Source: Shewanella atlantica (GTDB taxonomy: Bacteria > Pseudomonadota > Gammaproteobacteria > Enterobacterales > Shewanellaceae). From it: a stretch of 64,000 bases of DNA. The stretch covers positions 27,679-91,678 of the forward strand of contig NZ_RXNV01000016.1 of the NCBI RefSeq assembly GCF_003966265.1, written 5' to 3'. Made by a program: the position numbers and the translations under genes. Below the pieces are notes generated by a model. That model was given only the letters and a program-made list of their open reading frames with translations, searched no databases and was not told the origin of the DNA. Below are positions 45,571 through 54,595 of this stretch, in pieces (within the stretch, counting starts at the first letter, position 1; each line of letters starts with the position of its first letter).

Positions 45571-46098
45571 ATGAGCAATACATTAATAATTTATTCTACT
45601 GTAGATGGTCAGACGAAATCGATCTGTGAGCTCGTTCAGGGAATAAATGAAGGTGCGGGTGACAAGGTAACTCTGGCTTCTCTGGAAGAAGCTAACTTAT
45701 TAAATTTGGCTGATTTTGACAAAATTTTGATAGGTGCCAGTATTCGTTATGGTAAACACAGGCCGGAACTTTACCAGTATATTAATCGTCATCACGCCGT
45801 GCTCAACGCTAAACAGAACGCATTTTTCACCGTGAATGTGGTTGCCAGAAAGCCCGAAAAAAACACCCCTGAAACGAATCCCTATATGAAGAAGTTTTTG
45901 GAGTTGTCACTCTGGAAGCCTAAACAGTTAGCCGTGTTTGCCGGAAAGATTGATTACCCGAGTTATCGCTTTTTCGATAAGACCATGATCCGCCTCATCA
46001 TGTGGATCACCAAGGGACCAACTGACACCAGCGGTACCTATGAGTTTACTGACTGGGAGCAGGTTGAAGATTTTGCCAGAGCATTTAGTGAAGCCTAG
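45571..46098 (+). CDS. hemG: Menaquinone-dependent protoporphyrinogen IX dehydrogenase (HemG-like), first copy
   Basis: A 175-residue flavodoxin-like protein. HemG oxidises protoporphyrinogen IX to protoporphyrin IX with electrons passing to quinone. The N-terminal TLIIYSTVDGQTKSI is the FMN-phosphate loop, IGASIRYGKH the second FMN contact, and the insert with NVVARKPEKNTPETN and YMKKFLELSLWKPK is the HemG loop absent from plain flavodoxins. The frame opens to 45559; the ATG at 45571 follows GGGAAA and gives the right length. The second copy, at 46774, is in the same orientation. Confidence 0.93.
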   Translation: MSNTLIIYSTVDGQTKSICELVQGINEGAGDKVTLASLEEANLLNLADFDKILIGASIRYGKHRPELYQYINRHHAVLNAKQNAFFTVNVVARKPEKNTPETNPYMKKFLELSLWKPKQLAVFAGKIDYPSYRFFDKTMIRLIMWITKGPTDTSGTYEFTDWEQVEDFARAFSEA

Positions 46099-46198
46099 TT
46101 GCTTGCGATAATCTGATGTGACTTGGAATATTGTGGCTGATATTAGCGACTGATATCTTCGACAGATCATGGTATCAGGCGATTTCAAATTACGTACT

Positions 46199-46226
46199 AA
46201 AAAAGCCTGCAATTGCAGGCTTTTTT
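46199..46226. terminator. Perfect 28-bp palindrome, bidirectional terminator
   Basis: AAAAAAGCCTGCAA pairs completely with its complement ending in TTTTTT. It lies between the convergent hemG and arsR-type genes. Confidence 0.9.
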
Positions 46227-46263
46227 AACACTTACGATATAACCAAGGTTAATCGATAAGTGA

Positions 46264-46584
46264 TTAATTAGCGCAGTATTGGCTGTGTAAAATAGAGATG
46301 ATCTTAGTGACCTGCTCATTTTTAAGCTTGTAGTAGACAACCTGAGAGCTTTTTCTGGTAGATACCAAATCCTGTGCACGTAGCACGGCAAGGTGCTGCG
46401 AAAGTGCAGACTGGCTTAGAGGAACCGTCTCATTTAACTCGGTAACGCTATACTCATTTTCGAGTAATAAGCACAAAATCATCAAGCGGTAAGGATTGGC
46501 GATTGCTTTCAGCCATTTCGCTGCGCTCTCAGCATTGGTTACCATTGCATCTACATCTATATCTTTTTGCATACGGTTACTCAC
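46264..46584 (-). CDS. ArsR-family transcriptional regulator, two-cysteine type
   Basis: A 106-residue winged-helix repressor of the ArsR/SmtB family. The recognition helix is LSQSALSQHLAVLRAQDLV, with the wing STRKSSQVVYYKL. It keeps Cys38 (LCLLLENEY) and Cys104 (QYCAN). That pair and spacing resembles BigR/SqrR/YgaV, persulfide- or haem-responsive members, and not the metal-binding CxC type. It is flanked by two hemG paralogues, pointing to haem or sulfide linked control; the target genes are not shown by the sequence. It is divergent from the second hemG, so the 189-base gap is its likely control site. Confidence 0.85.
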   Translation of the reverse strand: MSNRMQKDIDVDAMVTNAESAAKWLKAIANPYRLMILCLLLENEYSVTELNETVPLSQSALSQHLAVLRAQDLVSTRKSSQVVYYKLKNEQVTKIISILHSQYCAN

Positions 46585-46773
46585 TTCTAGCCTTTGATTA
46601 GTTAATTCTAATTGAGTTGGTTCATAAAAACAATAATACTGAGCGATAACACGGATCTCAATTTTTACTTTAAATTATATGAGCTAGAGCTAATTTGTGA
46701 TCAATTATCCTGTTTATTAACGGACTTACTGTAACAATAGGTGTAGATATCAGAATATTAACCGGGTATATCG

Positions 46774-47313
46774 ATGAAATCAGTTCTAGTACTTTATTAC
46801 TCTCGAGGCGGACATACCGCTAAGATCAGCCGCGCCATTGCTGAGCATATTGAGAGTGGCGGCAATAAATGTGCAGTTATGCATATCAGTGAAGCGGTGA
46901 AAGAGGGGCTGGACTGGTCCAAGTATGACAGTGTCGCCTTGGGGGCTTGTGTCATGTACGGCACTTACGATAAGAGTGTCTTCGAGTTTACCACTAAACA
47001 TCAAGCCGCCTTAAGCGAGAAGCCGAGCAGTTTTTACAGTGTTAACGTCGTCGCCCGTAAGCCTGAAAAGCGCGTACCTGAAAATAATAAATACTTGCAG
47101 AAGTTTATCGAGCTATCTCCCTGGAAACCGAAAGATGTCAAAGTGATTGCGGGTAAGGTTGATTACCCATCTTGGCGTTGGTGGGACAGATTGGCGATTC
47201 AGTTGATCATGAAGATGACCGATGGCCCAACGGATCCTAAAACCGTTATCGATTACACAGATTGGGATGACGTTAAGGTCTACGCTGACCATATTGTTAG
47301 TCTGGCTGATTAA
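46774..47313 (+). CDS. HemG-like protoporphyrinogen oxidase, second copy
   Basis: A 179-residue flavodoxin-like protein, a paralogue of the first hemG. It has the FMN loop LYYSRGGHTAKISR, LGACVMYGTYDKSV and the same insert (NVVARKPEKRVPENN, YLQKFIELSPWKPKDV). The two copies differ over most of their length, so the duplication is old. The first-helix hydroxyl residue pattern (YSRGGH) differs from the first copy's YSTVDGQ, so FMN binding may differ. It starts divergently from the ArsR regulator. Shewanella known gene order has two such genes here. Confidence 0.88.
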   Translation: MKSVLVLYYSRGGHTAKISRAIAEHIESGGNKCAVMHISEAVKEGLDWSKYDSVALGACVMYGTYDKSVFEFTTKHQAALSEKPSSFYSVNVVARKPEKRVPENNKYLQKFIELSPWKPKDVKVIAGKVDYPSWRWWDRLAIQLIMKMTDGPTDPKTVIDYTDWDDVKVYADHIVSLAD

Positions 47314-47624
47314 GATTCAGCTTTGTATTGATAGTTAGCCTTCGAATGAAGGCCGATTACATTTTCTCTGTGAGTTGTTGGTGTTAAGTGATTTGCTTTA
47401 GGGTCTTACTTACCGCCTCCGGCGAGAAATGTGCAGATAAGTATCTGCACATTCAGGTAGTTTATTGGCATCCTTCCACCACGACATTTGTGCATCCCTG
47501 CACGTCACGAGCCGCACGCTATAGATCACATTGAGGTTATGGTTTCCCATAAAACGATCAAATACAAAACCAGCCAAATGAAACTAAGCAAAGTCGACCC
47601 AAATACTTCGAACTAATATTTCCG
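47314..47624. repeat. Dispersed intergenic repeat, copy C, with a 26-bp palindrome
   Basis: About 47390-47600, in reverse complement, resembles copies A and B: TATGGGAAACCATAACC and TATAGCGTGCGGCTCGTGACGTGCAG match TATGGGGAACCATGCCC and TATAGCCTGCGGCTCACTAATGTGCAG of A. AATGTGCAGATA and TATCTGCACATT (47428-47453) form a perfect 12-bp stem around AG. It lies between convergent genes. Confidence 0.55.
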
Positions 47625-49067
47625 CTAGTATTTCCAAAAGCCTGGGTGAAACAGCACAGCTACCGTCAGGATCTCCAATCGACCCAATAGCATGCCGATT
47701 GCCAGTGCCCACTTGGCCACATCAGGCAGGGTGGAGAAATTACCTGCCGGTCCGATGGTGTGCCCAAGCCCGGGACCAACATTTGTTACCGCCGTTACTG
47801 CGCCGGTAAAACTGGTGGTGGGATCGAGCCCGGTCATCACCAGGATGACTGACAGTACGACGATAACCAACAAAAATAGCAATACGAAGGTGACCAGCGA
47901 GCGGACAATATCTTCGCTTATCACCCGGTTGTTATATCTCTCTTTAAACACGCCGTTGGGGTGGAACTGCTGCTTGAGTTGCTCGCGCATAATTGCGATA
48001 GCTATCTGGAAGCGGAAAATCTTGATACCGCCAGATGTCGAGCCTGAGCAACTGCCGGCAAACATCAAAAACAGGAAGGCGACATTGGCAAGTGCCCCCC
48101 AAGCGGTGTAATCGGTGAGTCCATAACCTGTGGTTGTTACCACGGATACGACATTAAAGCTGGCGAGGCGCAGGGCATCGACTGGCGTCATCTCATGACC
48201 CATCCATAACCAGAAGGCCAATCCGATAGAGACCGTCGATATAAATAACAGAAACCCTTTTACCTGGGCATCATTCCAAACCCAAAGAGATCTGTGCTGA
48301 ATACAGTTGACGAATAACAGTAATGGCAAGCCTCCTGCGGCCATAAAGAGAGTGCCAACCCAGTGCGCCTGATTGGAAAAGGCAGCCATAGAGCTGTCGG
48401 AGGTAGAGTAACCCCCCGTCGACAGTGTTGTCATCGAGTGATTGATAGCTTCAAACCAGCTCATACCTGCCCAGTGGTAGGCGAGGCCGCAGCAAATGGT
48501 CAAGAATATGTAGATATAGAAAAGGTGCTTTGCCATATCTTGAGTGCGGGGGATCGCCTTATCACTCCAGTCTGATGACTCTGTTCTGAACAGTCTCATA
48601 CCACCGACATTGAGGAAGGGAAGCACCGCTACGGCCATCACGATAAAACCTATGCCGCCCATCCATTGGAGCAATGAGCGCCAGATTAAGATGCTGTGAT
48701 CCATCTTGTCCAAGCCTGACAAGACGGTCGAGCCGGTTGTCGTGATGCCGGACATGGTTTCAAAAAAAGCATCGGTATAGTTAATACCGTGGTAGAGGGT
48801 GAATGGCATTGCTGCAAAAAAGCTAACGATTAACCAGGTTAAGCTGGTCAGCAGAAACATATCACGGATGTTGAGGTGGAGTTGATGACCACGGCCCTGA
48901 TGCATACAGGCACTGGCACATGTCCCGGTGAACAGTGAAGCTATCATAAAGGCCCCCACCGTTTCTTCGCCATAAAACAGGGCAAAGAACAGCGGGATAA
49001 ACATAAATACAGTCAGGGTCGACAGAAATATGCCCAAAATAAACAGCAGAGGTCGAAGATTCAGCAT
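47625..49067 (-). CDS. trkH: TrkH family potassium uptake protein (second copy)
   Basis: A 480-residue K+ channel subunit, a paralogue of the gene at 44016. Its P-loops read TTTGSTVLSG, TLSTGGYSTSDS, TTTGYGLTDY and NVGPGLGHTIG, and it has the conserved GSCSGSTSGGIKIFR. It lies 42 bases downstream of trkA on the same strand and is the natural partner of TrkA, in a def-fmt-rsmB-trkA-trkH series. The presence of two TrkH with one visible TrkA suggests they share the gate. Confidence 0.95.
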   Translation of the reverse strand: MLNLRPLLFILGIFLSTLTVFMFIPLFFALFYGEETVGAFMIASLFTGTCASACMHQGRGHQLHLNIRDMFLLTSLTWLIVSFFAAMPFTLYHGINYTDAFFETMSGITTTGSTVLSGLDKMDHSILIWRSLLQWMGGIGFIVMAVAVLPFLNVGGMRLFRTESSDWSDKAIPRTQDMAKHLFYIYIFLTICCGLAYHWAGMSWFEAINHSMTTLSTGGYSTSDSSMAAFSNQAHWVGTLFMAAGGLPLLLFVNCIQHRSLWVWNDAQVKGFLLFISTVSIGLAFWLWMGHEMTPVDALRLASFNVVSVVTTTGYGLTDYTAWGALANVAFLFLMFAGSCSGSTSGGIKIFRFQIAIAIMREQLKQQFHPNGVFKERYNNRVISEDIVRSLVTFVLLFLLVIVVLSVILVMTGLDPTTSFTGAVTAVTNVGPGLGHTIGPAGNFSTLPDVAKWALAIGMLLGRLEILTVAVLFHPGFWKY

Positions 49068-49109
49068 AACGACTCAAACCTTTGAAAAACGCCTGTTGAC
49101 GATAGGGTT

Positions 49110-50519
49110 CTAGAAGAAGAAAGCACTGGGTTGGAACAGCTTTTCGACTTCGCCGATAAACTTCTTGTTTACCAGGAAGAGAATGACGTGATCGCCTTGC
49201 TCTATGACGGTCTTATCATGAGCCATCAATACCTCTTCATCACGGACGATAGCACCGATGGTCGTGCCTGGGGGTAACTTGATATTACCTATCTGTTTAC
49301 CGACAACTTTAGAGGTTTTTGAGTCGCCATGAGCGATAGCTTCGATGGCTTCGGCCGCGCCGCGCCTGAGTGAGTACACATTACAGATATCACCCTGACG
49401 AATATGTGTGAGCAGGGCCGAGATGGTCGCTTGCTGTGGAGAGATGGCGATATCGATATTCGCTTCCTGAACGATATCCACATACGCTTCACGCTGGATA
49501 AGTACCATTACCTTCTTGGCGCCCATACGCTTAGCCAGCAAGGCTGCCATGATATTGGCTTCATCGTCATTGGTTACCGCAATAAAGACATCAGTTTGAT
49601 CGATATGCTCTTCGATAAGCAGCTCTTGATCTGAGGCATCGCCACAAAATACGGTGGTGTTTTCGAGTTTTTCAGACAACTCTTCGGCGCGCTCTTGTCT
49701 ATGCTCAACCAATTTTACTGAGTGATTGCGCTGTAACTGCTGAGCGAGCCCAAAACCGATATTACCGCCGCCCGCTATCATAATATTTCGATAGGAGTTA
49801 TCCAGCTTCTGCATCTCACTCATTACTGCGCGAACATGACGGCTATCGGCAACGAAGAAAACTTCATCATCGGCTTCAATAATCGTGGTGCCTCGAGGCA
49901 TGATGGGACGCCCCTGTCTGAAGATGGCGGCTACCCGGGTATCAATATTCGGCATATGTTCACGGAGGGCTGCCAATGCATTACCGACGAGGGGGCCACC
50001 ATAATAGGCACGAACTGCAACCAGACTTAATCGGCCCTCGGCAAACTCGAGAACCTGCAGGGCTCCGGGGTACTCGACCAGTCTGCGAATATACGCAGTA
50101 ACCAGCTGTTCAGGTGCGATTAGCTCATCAATAATAAAACCGCCACGAGGGCTATTATCATTTTGTTTGGTTTCGGTGTTGATAAACAACTTATCCCTTA
50201 GGGCAAGATATTGCTCGGAGCGGATCCTGGCAATCTTTGTCGGTGTACCGAATAGCGAATACGCCATCTGACAGGCCGACATGTTGCATTCATCACTGTT
50301 GGTGACGGCAATCAGCATATCGGCATCTTCGGCACCAGCCTCTTTTAAGACATTGGGATGAGCGCCATGACCGAAAACAACCCGCAGATCATACTTGTCC
50401 TGCAGCGAGCGTAATCGACTCCTATCGTTATCGACGATAGTGATGTCATTATTCTCGCCGACTAAGTTTTCGGCTAGTGTGCCACCAACCTGACCTGCAC
50501 CTAAAATGATAATCTTCAT
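49110..50519 (-). CDS. trkA: Trk system potassium uptake regulator TrkA
   Basis: A 469-residue peripheral membrane protein that gates TrkH by binding NAD(H)/ATP. It has two RCK repeats; the first starts with the nucleotide-binding GAGQVGG (residues 7-13), and the second with GGGNIGF (about 241-247), each with the acidic residue that binds ribose. Each is followed by a TrkA_C regulatory domain. It starts 10 bases after the rsmB stop and is in the same operon. Length is slightly above the E. coli protein because of a longer C-terminus. Confidence 0.97.
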   Translation of the reverse strand: MKIIILGAGQVGGTLAENLVGENNDITIVDNDRSRLRSLQDKYDLRVVFGHGAHPNVLKEAGAEDADMLIAVTNSDECNMSACQMAYSLFGTPTKIARIRSEQYLALRDKLFINTETKQNDNSPRGGFIIDELIAPEQLVTAYIRRLVEYPGALQVLEFAEGRLSLVAVRAYYGGPLVGNALAALREHMPNIDTRVAAIFRQGRPIMPRGTTIIEADDEVFFVADSRHVRAVMSEMQKLDNSYRNIMIAGGGNIGFGLAQQLQRNHSVKLVEHRQERAEELSEKLENTTVFCGDASDQELLIEEHIDQTDVFIAVTNDDEANIMAALLAKRMGAKKVMVLIQREAYVDIVQEANIDIAISPQQATISALLTHIRQGDICNVYSLRRGAAEAIEAIAHGDSKTSKVVGKQIGNIKLPPGTTIGAIVRDEEVLMAHDKTVIEQGDHVILFLVNKKFIGEVEKLFQPSAFFF

Positions 50520-50528
50520 GGCGTTGCT

Positions 50529-51809
50529 TTATCCCTTTACCAGGCGTGCGTAGTAAAATCCATCCATATTCTCTAATCCCGGTGTAATTTGCCAGCCGAT
50601 ATCATCAGGGTGGTTTTGTTCATCGATTGGAACGAGAGTCGCATCATCGGCTCTTTCCAGGAAGGCACGGATCTGCTGCTCGTTTTCCTGGGGAAGAATG
50701 GAGCAAGTCGCGTAGAGCAGTGTGCCGCCGGGCTTGAGCCACTGCCAGCAGTGGTCCAATATTTTACTCTGCAGTGAGGCCAGCTCTTCGATATCGGCTT
50801 GCTTTCTTAGCCATTTGATATCCGGATGACGACGGATAACACCCGTTGCCGAGCAGGGAGCATCGAGTAAGATGCGATCAAACTTATCTCCTTGCCACCA
50901 TGAATCGATATCGGCTGCGTCGCCATGGATCAGCTTTGCGTTGAGCGACAGGCGGTCAAGGTTTTGCTGGACTCGTTCGAGGCGGTTGGCATCAAAATCG
51001 ACGGCGACTAATTCAATATTGGGGGCTTGTTCTAACAGGTGACAAGTCTTACCGCCAGGTGCCGCGCAGGCATCGAGGACTAGCTCTCCATCGATAGGGG
51101 CTAGTAACGTTGCTGCCCATTGAGCTGCTCCGTCCTGAACTGAGGCTGCTCCGAGCTCAAAGCCGGGAAGTTGCATTACATCTTTAGGGCTCTCGAGTAA
51201 GATAGCATCGCTACTTTTTCCTGCCGAAGCTTCGACCTCAATTTCGGCAAGCGAGGCCAGGTACTCATCTCGGGTTTGCGACAGTTTATTGTTGCGTAGC
51301 CACATAGGTGGTCGCTGGTGGCTTTGCTCAACGATCTCTTTCCAGTTTTCCGGATAGGCCGCTTTGAGGCGCTTGATTATCCAGGCTGGAGTATTGAGAG
51401 CTAAGGTTTCGTTGTCGGTAGGAAGTGGCTTCTCTTGACGCTGAATATTGCGCAGTACACCGTTGACAACTTTTACCAGGCCATCAAATTTGAGCTGTCG
51501 GCAGGCTTCGGCTGTTTCCGAAATGGCTGCATGGCTCGGAATGCGGGTGAAATATAGTTGATAGCAGCCGACGAGCAACAGCTGATGAAGGATCCTTTGC
51601 TTGCCTTTTAGTGGCTTGCTCATGCAGTCACTGACCAGTTTATCAAGCTGAGGCAGTTGACGCATGACGCCATAGCAGAGCTCTGCCAGTAGAGCCTTAT
51701 CTTTACCACTTTCAAGGTGTTTCTGCTGATCGGGTAGGGCTACGGATAGCGAAATTCCCTTCTCCAGCACCTGAAATACGACCTTGGCCGCTAATGCTCG
51801 CAAATTCAT
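50529..51809 (-). CDS. rsmB: 16S rRNA (cytosine(967)-C(5))-methyltransferase
   Basis: A 426-residue enzyme that methylates C967 of 16S rRNA. The N-terminal 150 residues are the NusB-like RNA-binding domain, followed by the Rossmann methyltransferase. LDACAAPGGKTCHL is the SAM-binding loop, and DAPCSATGVIRRHPDIKW and YATCSILPQEN carry the two catalytic Cys residues. It starts 1 base before the fmt stop and is co-transcribed with fmt and def. Confidence 0.97.
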   Translation of the reverse strand: MNLRALAAKVVFQVLEKGISLSVALPDQQKHLESGKDKALLAELCYGVMRQLPQLDKLVSDCMSKPLKGKQRILHQLLLVGCYQLYFTRIPSHAAISETAEACRQLKFDGLVKVVNGVLRNIQRQEKPLPTDNETLALNTPAWIIKRLKAAYPENWKEIVEQSHQRPPMWLRNNKLSQTRDEYLASLAEIEVEASAGKSSDAILLESPKDVMQLPGFELGAASVQDGAAQWAATLLAPIDGELVLDACAAPGGKTCHLLEQAPNIELVAVDFDANRLERVQQNLDRLSLNAKLIHGDAADIDSWWQGDKFDRILLDAPCSATGVIRRHPDIKWLRKQADIEELASLQSKILDHCWQWLKPGGTLLYATCSILPQENEQQIRAFLERADDATLVPIDEQNHPDDIGWQITPGLENMDGFYYARLVKG

Positions 51810-51810
51810 G

Positions 51811-52800
51811 TTACTCAGCCTCTTTTGCCGTTAGCGTTTTGCCATCTAGCTTTTTATTATTTAAGAAGGTACCAGGAGTAAACCACTCCCCACGAGAATT
51901 CAAAATATCGGCGACGCTCAATGGTTTCTTGCCCGGCAGTTGCATATTAAGCAGGGTTAACACACCATCACCCGTCGCAATATCAATACCCTGTTTACCC
52001 GCCGATATAATAGTGCCTGCAGGTGCATCAGTGCTGATGTCGCTGACCACTGACTCTCTCACTTTGATGCTCGCATCCTGGTGGGTAAAGTGGCTGACAG
52101 GCCATGGATTAAAGGCTCGGATTTCACGCCATAGTTCGAGCGCCGATTTGTTCCAGTCAAGTTCAGCTTCCTCTTTGCTGAGCTTTTCTGCGTAGTTAGC
52201 CAGGCTTTCATCTTGTTTCTCTGCCGCTAACTCACCTTTAGCTAACCCGCTAAGGGCCTCAATGAGGGCATCAGGTCCTTGCTCGGCTAACTTTTCATAG
52301 AGGCTCGCCGAAGTATCATTATCTTCAATCGGTAACCGGGTCTTCAATAGCATGTCACCGGTATCCAGACCAATATCCATCTGCATGATGGTGACACCCG
52401 TTTCGGTGTCTCCAGCCCAGAGTGCACGCTGGATCGGCGCCGCACCGCGCCAGCGGGGTAATATTGAACCGTGTACATTGATACAACCCAGTTTAGGAGT
52501 GTCGAGCACGATTTTTGGCAAGATAAGCCCGTAGGCGACCACAACCATGATATCGGCATTCAGGCTGGCCAGCTCGGCTTGAGCCTGTTCATCCCGAAGC
52601 GACTTCGGCTGAAAGACAGGAATGTTATGCTCAACGGCCAGGCTTTTTACCGGGCTTGCCTGGAGCTTCTTTCCGCGTCCGGCCGGTCTGTCCGGTTGTG
52701 AATAAACACCGATAATATTGTGTTGCGAATCGATTAGCGCTTGCAGATGGCGAGCCGCAAAATCTGGAGTACCAGCAAAAATAATGTTTAATGGTTTCAA
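51811..52800 (-). CDS. fmt: Methionyl-tRNA formyltransferase
   Basis: A 329-residue enzyme that formylates initiator Met-tRNA using 10-formyltetrahydrofolate. IIFAGTPDFAARHLQALI is the Rossmann start, GSILPRWRGAAPIQRAL the active-site stretch (with the conserved HGSxLPxxRGxxP), and GVTIMQMDIGLDTGDML follows. The C-terminal tRNA-binding domain is present. It starts 8 bases after def and ends 1 base before rsmB. Confidence 0.97.
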   Translation of the reverse strand: MKPLNIIFAGTPDFAARHLQALIDSQHNIIGVYSQPDRPAGRGKKLQASPVKSLAVEHNIPVFQPKSLRDEQAQAELASLNADIMVVVAYGLILPKIVLDTPKLGCINVHGSILPRWRGAAPIQRALWAGDTETGVTIMQMDIGLDTGDMLLKTRLPIEDNDTSASLYEKLAEQGPDALIEALSGLAKGELAAEKQDESLANYAEKLSKEEAELDWNKSALELWREIRAFNPWPVSHFTHQDASIKVRESVVSDISTDAPAGTIISAGKQGIDIATGDGVLTLLNMQLPGKKPLSVADILNSRGEWFTPGTFLNNKKLDGKTLTAKEAE

Positions 52801-52807
52801 GTACGGG

Positions 52808-53320
52808 TTATCCTTGTTTGGCTTCGAGCCTGGCTGCTTTTTCCAGTTTCTGTTTGATTCTCTGGCGCTTTAATGGCGACAGGTAATCCACAAATAACTT
52901 ACCGTTAAGGTGGTCTAATTCGTGTTGCAGACATATCGCAAACAGCCCATCTGCATCTAAGGTGAACTCAACACCGTCACGATCGAAAGCCTTAATCGTT
53001 ACCGACTCGGCGCGATCTACGTTGGCATAAATACCAGGCACAGAAAGGCAGCCCTCTTCATTGGTACAACTGCCATCACGGGCAATTATCTCCATATTGA
53101 TAAAGACCGTGGGTCTCTCTACATCATCTTGTAGATCCATGATGATCAATTGTTGATGAAAATCGACTTGCGTTGCGGCCAGTCCGATTCCCTTCTCTTC
53201 ATACATGGTTTCGAACATATTATCGATTTGAACCTGCAGGTCAGCGTTAAACTCTGCTACAGGCTTCGCAATCGTGCGTAATCTCTCATCGGGAAAACGT
53301 AAAACTTTTAATAAACTCAT
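52808..53320 (-). CDS. def: Peptide deformylase
   Basis: A 170-residue metal enzyme that removes formyl from nascent peptides. All three conserved motifs are present: GIGLAATQVD, EEGCLSVPG and QHELDHLNGKLF (the HExxH metal site). It is the first gene of the def-fmt-rsmB-trkA-trkH series and is divergent from the LysM gene, with 125 bases for both promoters. Confidence 0.98.
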   Translation of the reverse strand: MSLLKVLRFPDERLRTIAKPVAEFNADLQVQIDNMFETMYEEKGIGLAATQVDFHQQLIIMDLQDDVERPTVFINMEIIARDGSCTNEEGCLSVPGIYANVDRAESVTIKAFDRDGVEFTLDADGLFAICLQHELDHLNGKLFVDYLSPLKRQRIKQKLEKAARLEAKQG

Positions 53321-53445
53321 ACATAAACTCTTAACAAGTCTGTCAAATCATTATCAGTTGGTTATACTGACTTTAGTTAATGGCTTAATTTTAATCCTTA
53401 GCGGCATTCAATAACAGCAAAAGCTCTATTAAAAGAGCAAACAGC

Positions 53446-54549
53446 ATGGAAAACCCCATGAAACGACTAATTTTACTCGCTTTAATGATAATAAGTTGCT
53501 CGTTCGTTTTCGCGGATACTTTGACATTAAAGTCCGGACACCCTGATTCGTATGTTGTAAAGAAGGGAGACACCCTCTGGGACATCTCTGCACATTTTTT
53601 AAATGATCCCTGGCGCTGGCCTAAACTCTGGGGGGCAAACCCTCAAATAGCTAACCCACATTTAATCTATCCGGGTGACCGACTCACTTTAGTATTTATC
53701 GACGGTGAACCAAGATTAGTGGTTAAGCCGCATATTCGCAAAAGCCCTGAAGGTCGGATAATGCCAAAAAATGGGGCTATACCTGCGGTTGACCTTTCCC
53801 TGATCCGGCCTTTCTTAGTTCAAAACAGAGTTGTCGACGGTGATTGGTTTGATGAGCAGCCCATGGTGATGGGCGGAGAAAGTCAGTCTAAGTATCATAT
53901 CCTTGACGATATCATCTATGTTCAAGATGAACTCACCTTAGGTGACAAATTTGGCGTGTACTCTCAAGGCCGTGAATTTGTCAGTAAGGAAGAGGGTGAG
54001 CTCTTAGGACAAGAGGTGATACTGACCGCCACAGGTCGAGTCATCGAGTCCGGGCCTATTTCTAAAGTCAGATTACTGAGTAATTTTCGTGAAACGAAAG
54101 CCGGGTATCGGGTCTTACCTATCGAAGAGGACTCCCTGCTCTCCGCTTATTTCATGCCCAGAGCCGCCAATCTGAAAGTACCTGCATCGGTGATCGCTTC
54201 CGATAAGAAGAACCGAGAGATGGGTAAGCTGGATGTTGTCTACATAGATAAGGGTAATGAGGATGGTGTGGAAACAGGGCATGTGTTCTCTATCTTCAGA
54301 GAGGGTGTTGATATCGTTATCAACGGCGATGGCCAACCTGTACTACCTCAGGATCGCAGCACCTATGAAAGTTTATTAACCGGAATCTCATCCGATAACG
54401 CTGTGAAAATGCCGGATATCTATCGTGGAAAGCTTATGGTATTCAAGGTATTCGAGAAAACCAGCCTGGCTTTGATCATGGTAAATGAGAAGCCGGTGCG
54501 GGTTGACGACAAGCTTATACAACCACGCTCTCTATTGGCGAGTGAATAG
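53446..54549 (+). CDS. LysM-domain exported protein
   Basis: A 367-residue exported protein. The signal peptide LILLALMIISCSFVFA lies at about residues 8-23, and one LysM module follows (YVVKKGDTLWDISAHFLND, ANPQIANPHLIYPGDRLTL), which binds peptidoglycan. The rest is a conserved region of unknown function. Genes of this type are found upstream of dprA in Shewanella and Vibrio. A second ATG at 53458 (MKRLIL) also has a purine-rich upstream stretch and may be the true start. It probably acts in the cell wall; a specific role is not known to me. Confidence 0.88.
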   Translation: MENPMKRLILLALMIISCSFVFADTLTLKSGHPDSYVVKKGDTLWDISAHFLNDPWRWPKLWGANPQIANPHLIYPGDRLTLVFIDGEPRLVVKPHIRKSPEGRIMPKNGAIPAVDLSLIRPFLVQNRVVDGDWFDEQPMVMGGESQSKYHILDDIIYVQDELTLGDKFGVYSQGREFVSKEEGELLGQEVILTATGRVIESGPISKVRLLSNFRETKAGYRVLPIEEDSLLSAYFMPRAANLKVPASVIASDKKNREMGKLDVVYIDKGNEDGVETGHVFSIFREGVDIVINGDGQPVLPQDRSTYESLLTGISSDNAVKMPDIYRGKLMVFKVFEKTSLALIMVNEKPVRVDDKLIQPRSLLASE

Positions 54550-54595
54550 TTTTTTTCTATCTGTAATTCAGCGGTTAAAATCGCTTGCGAGGTGA

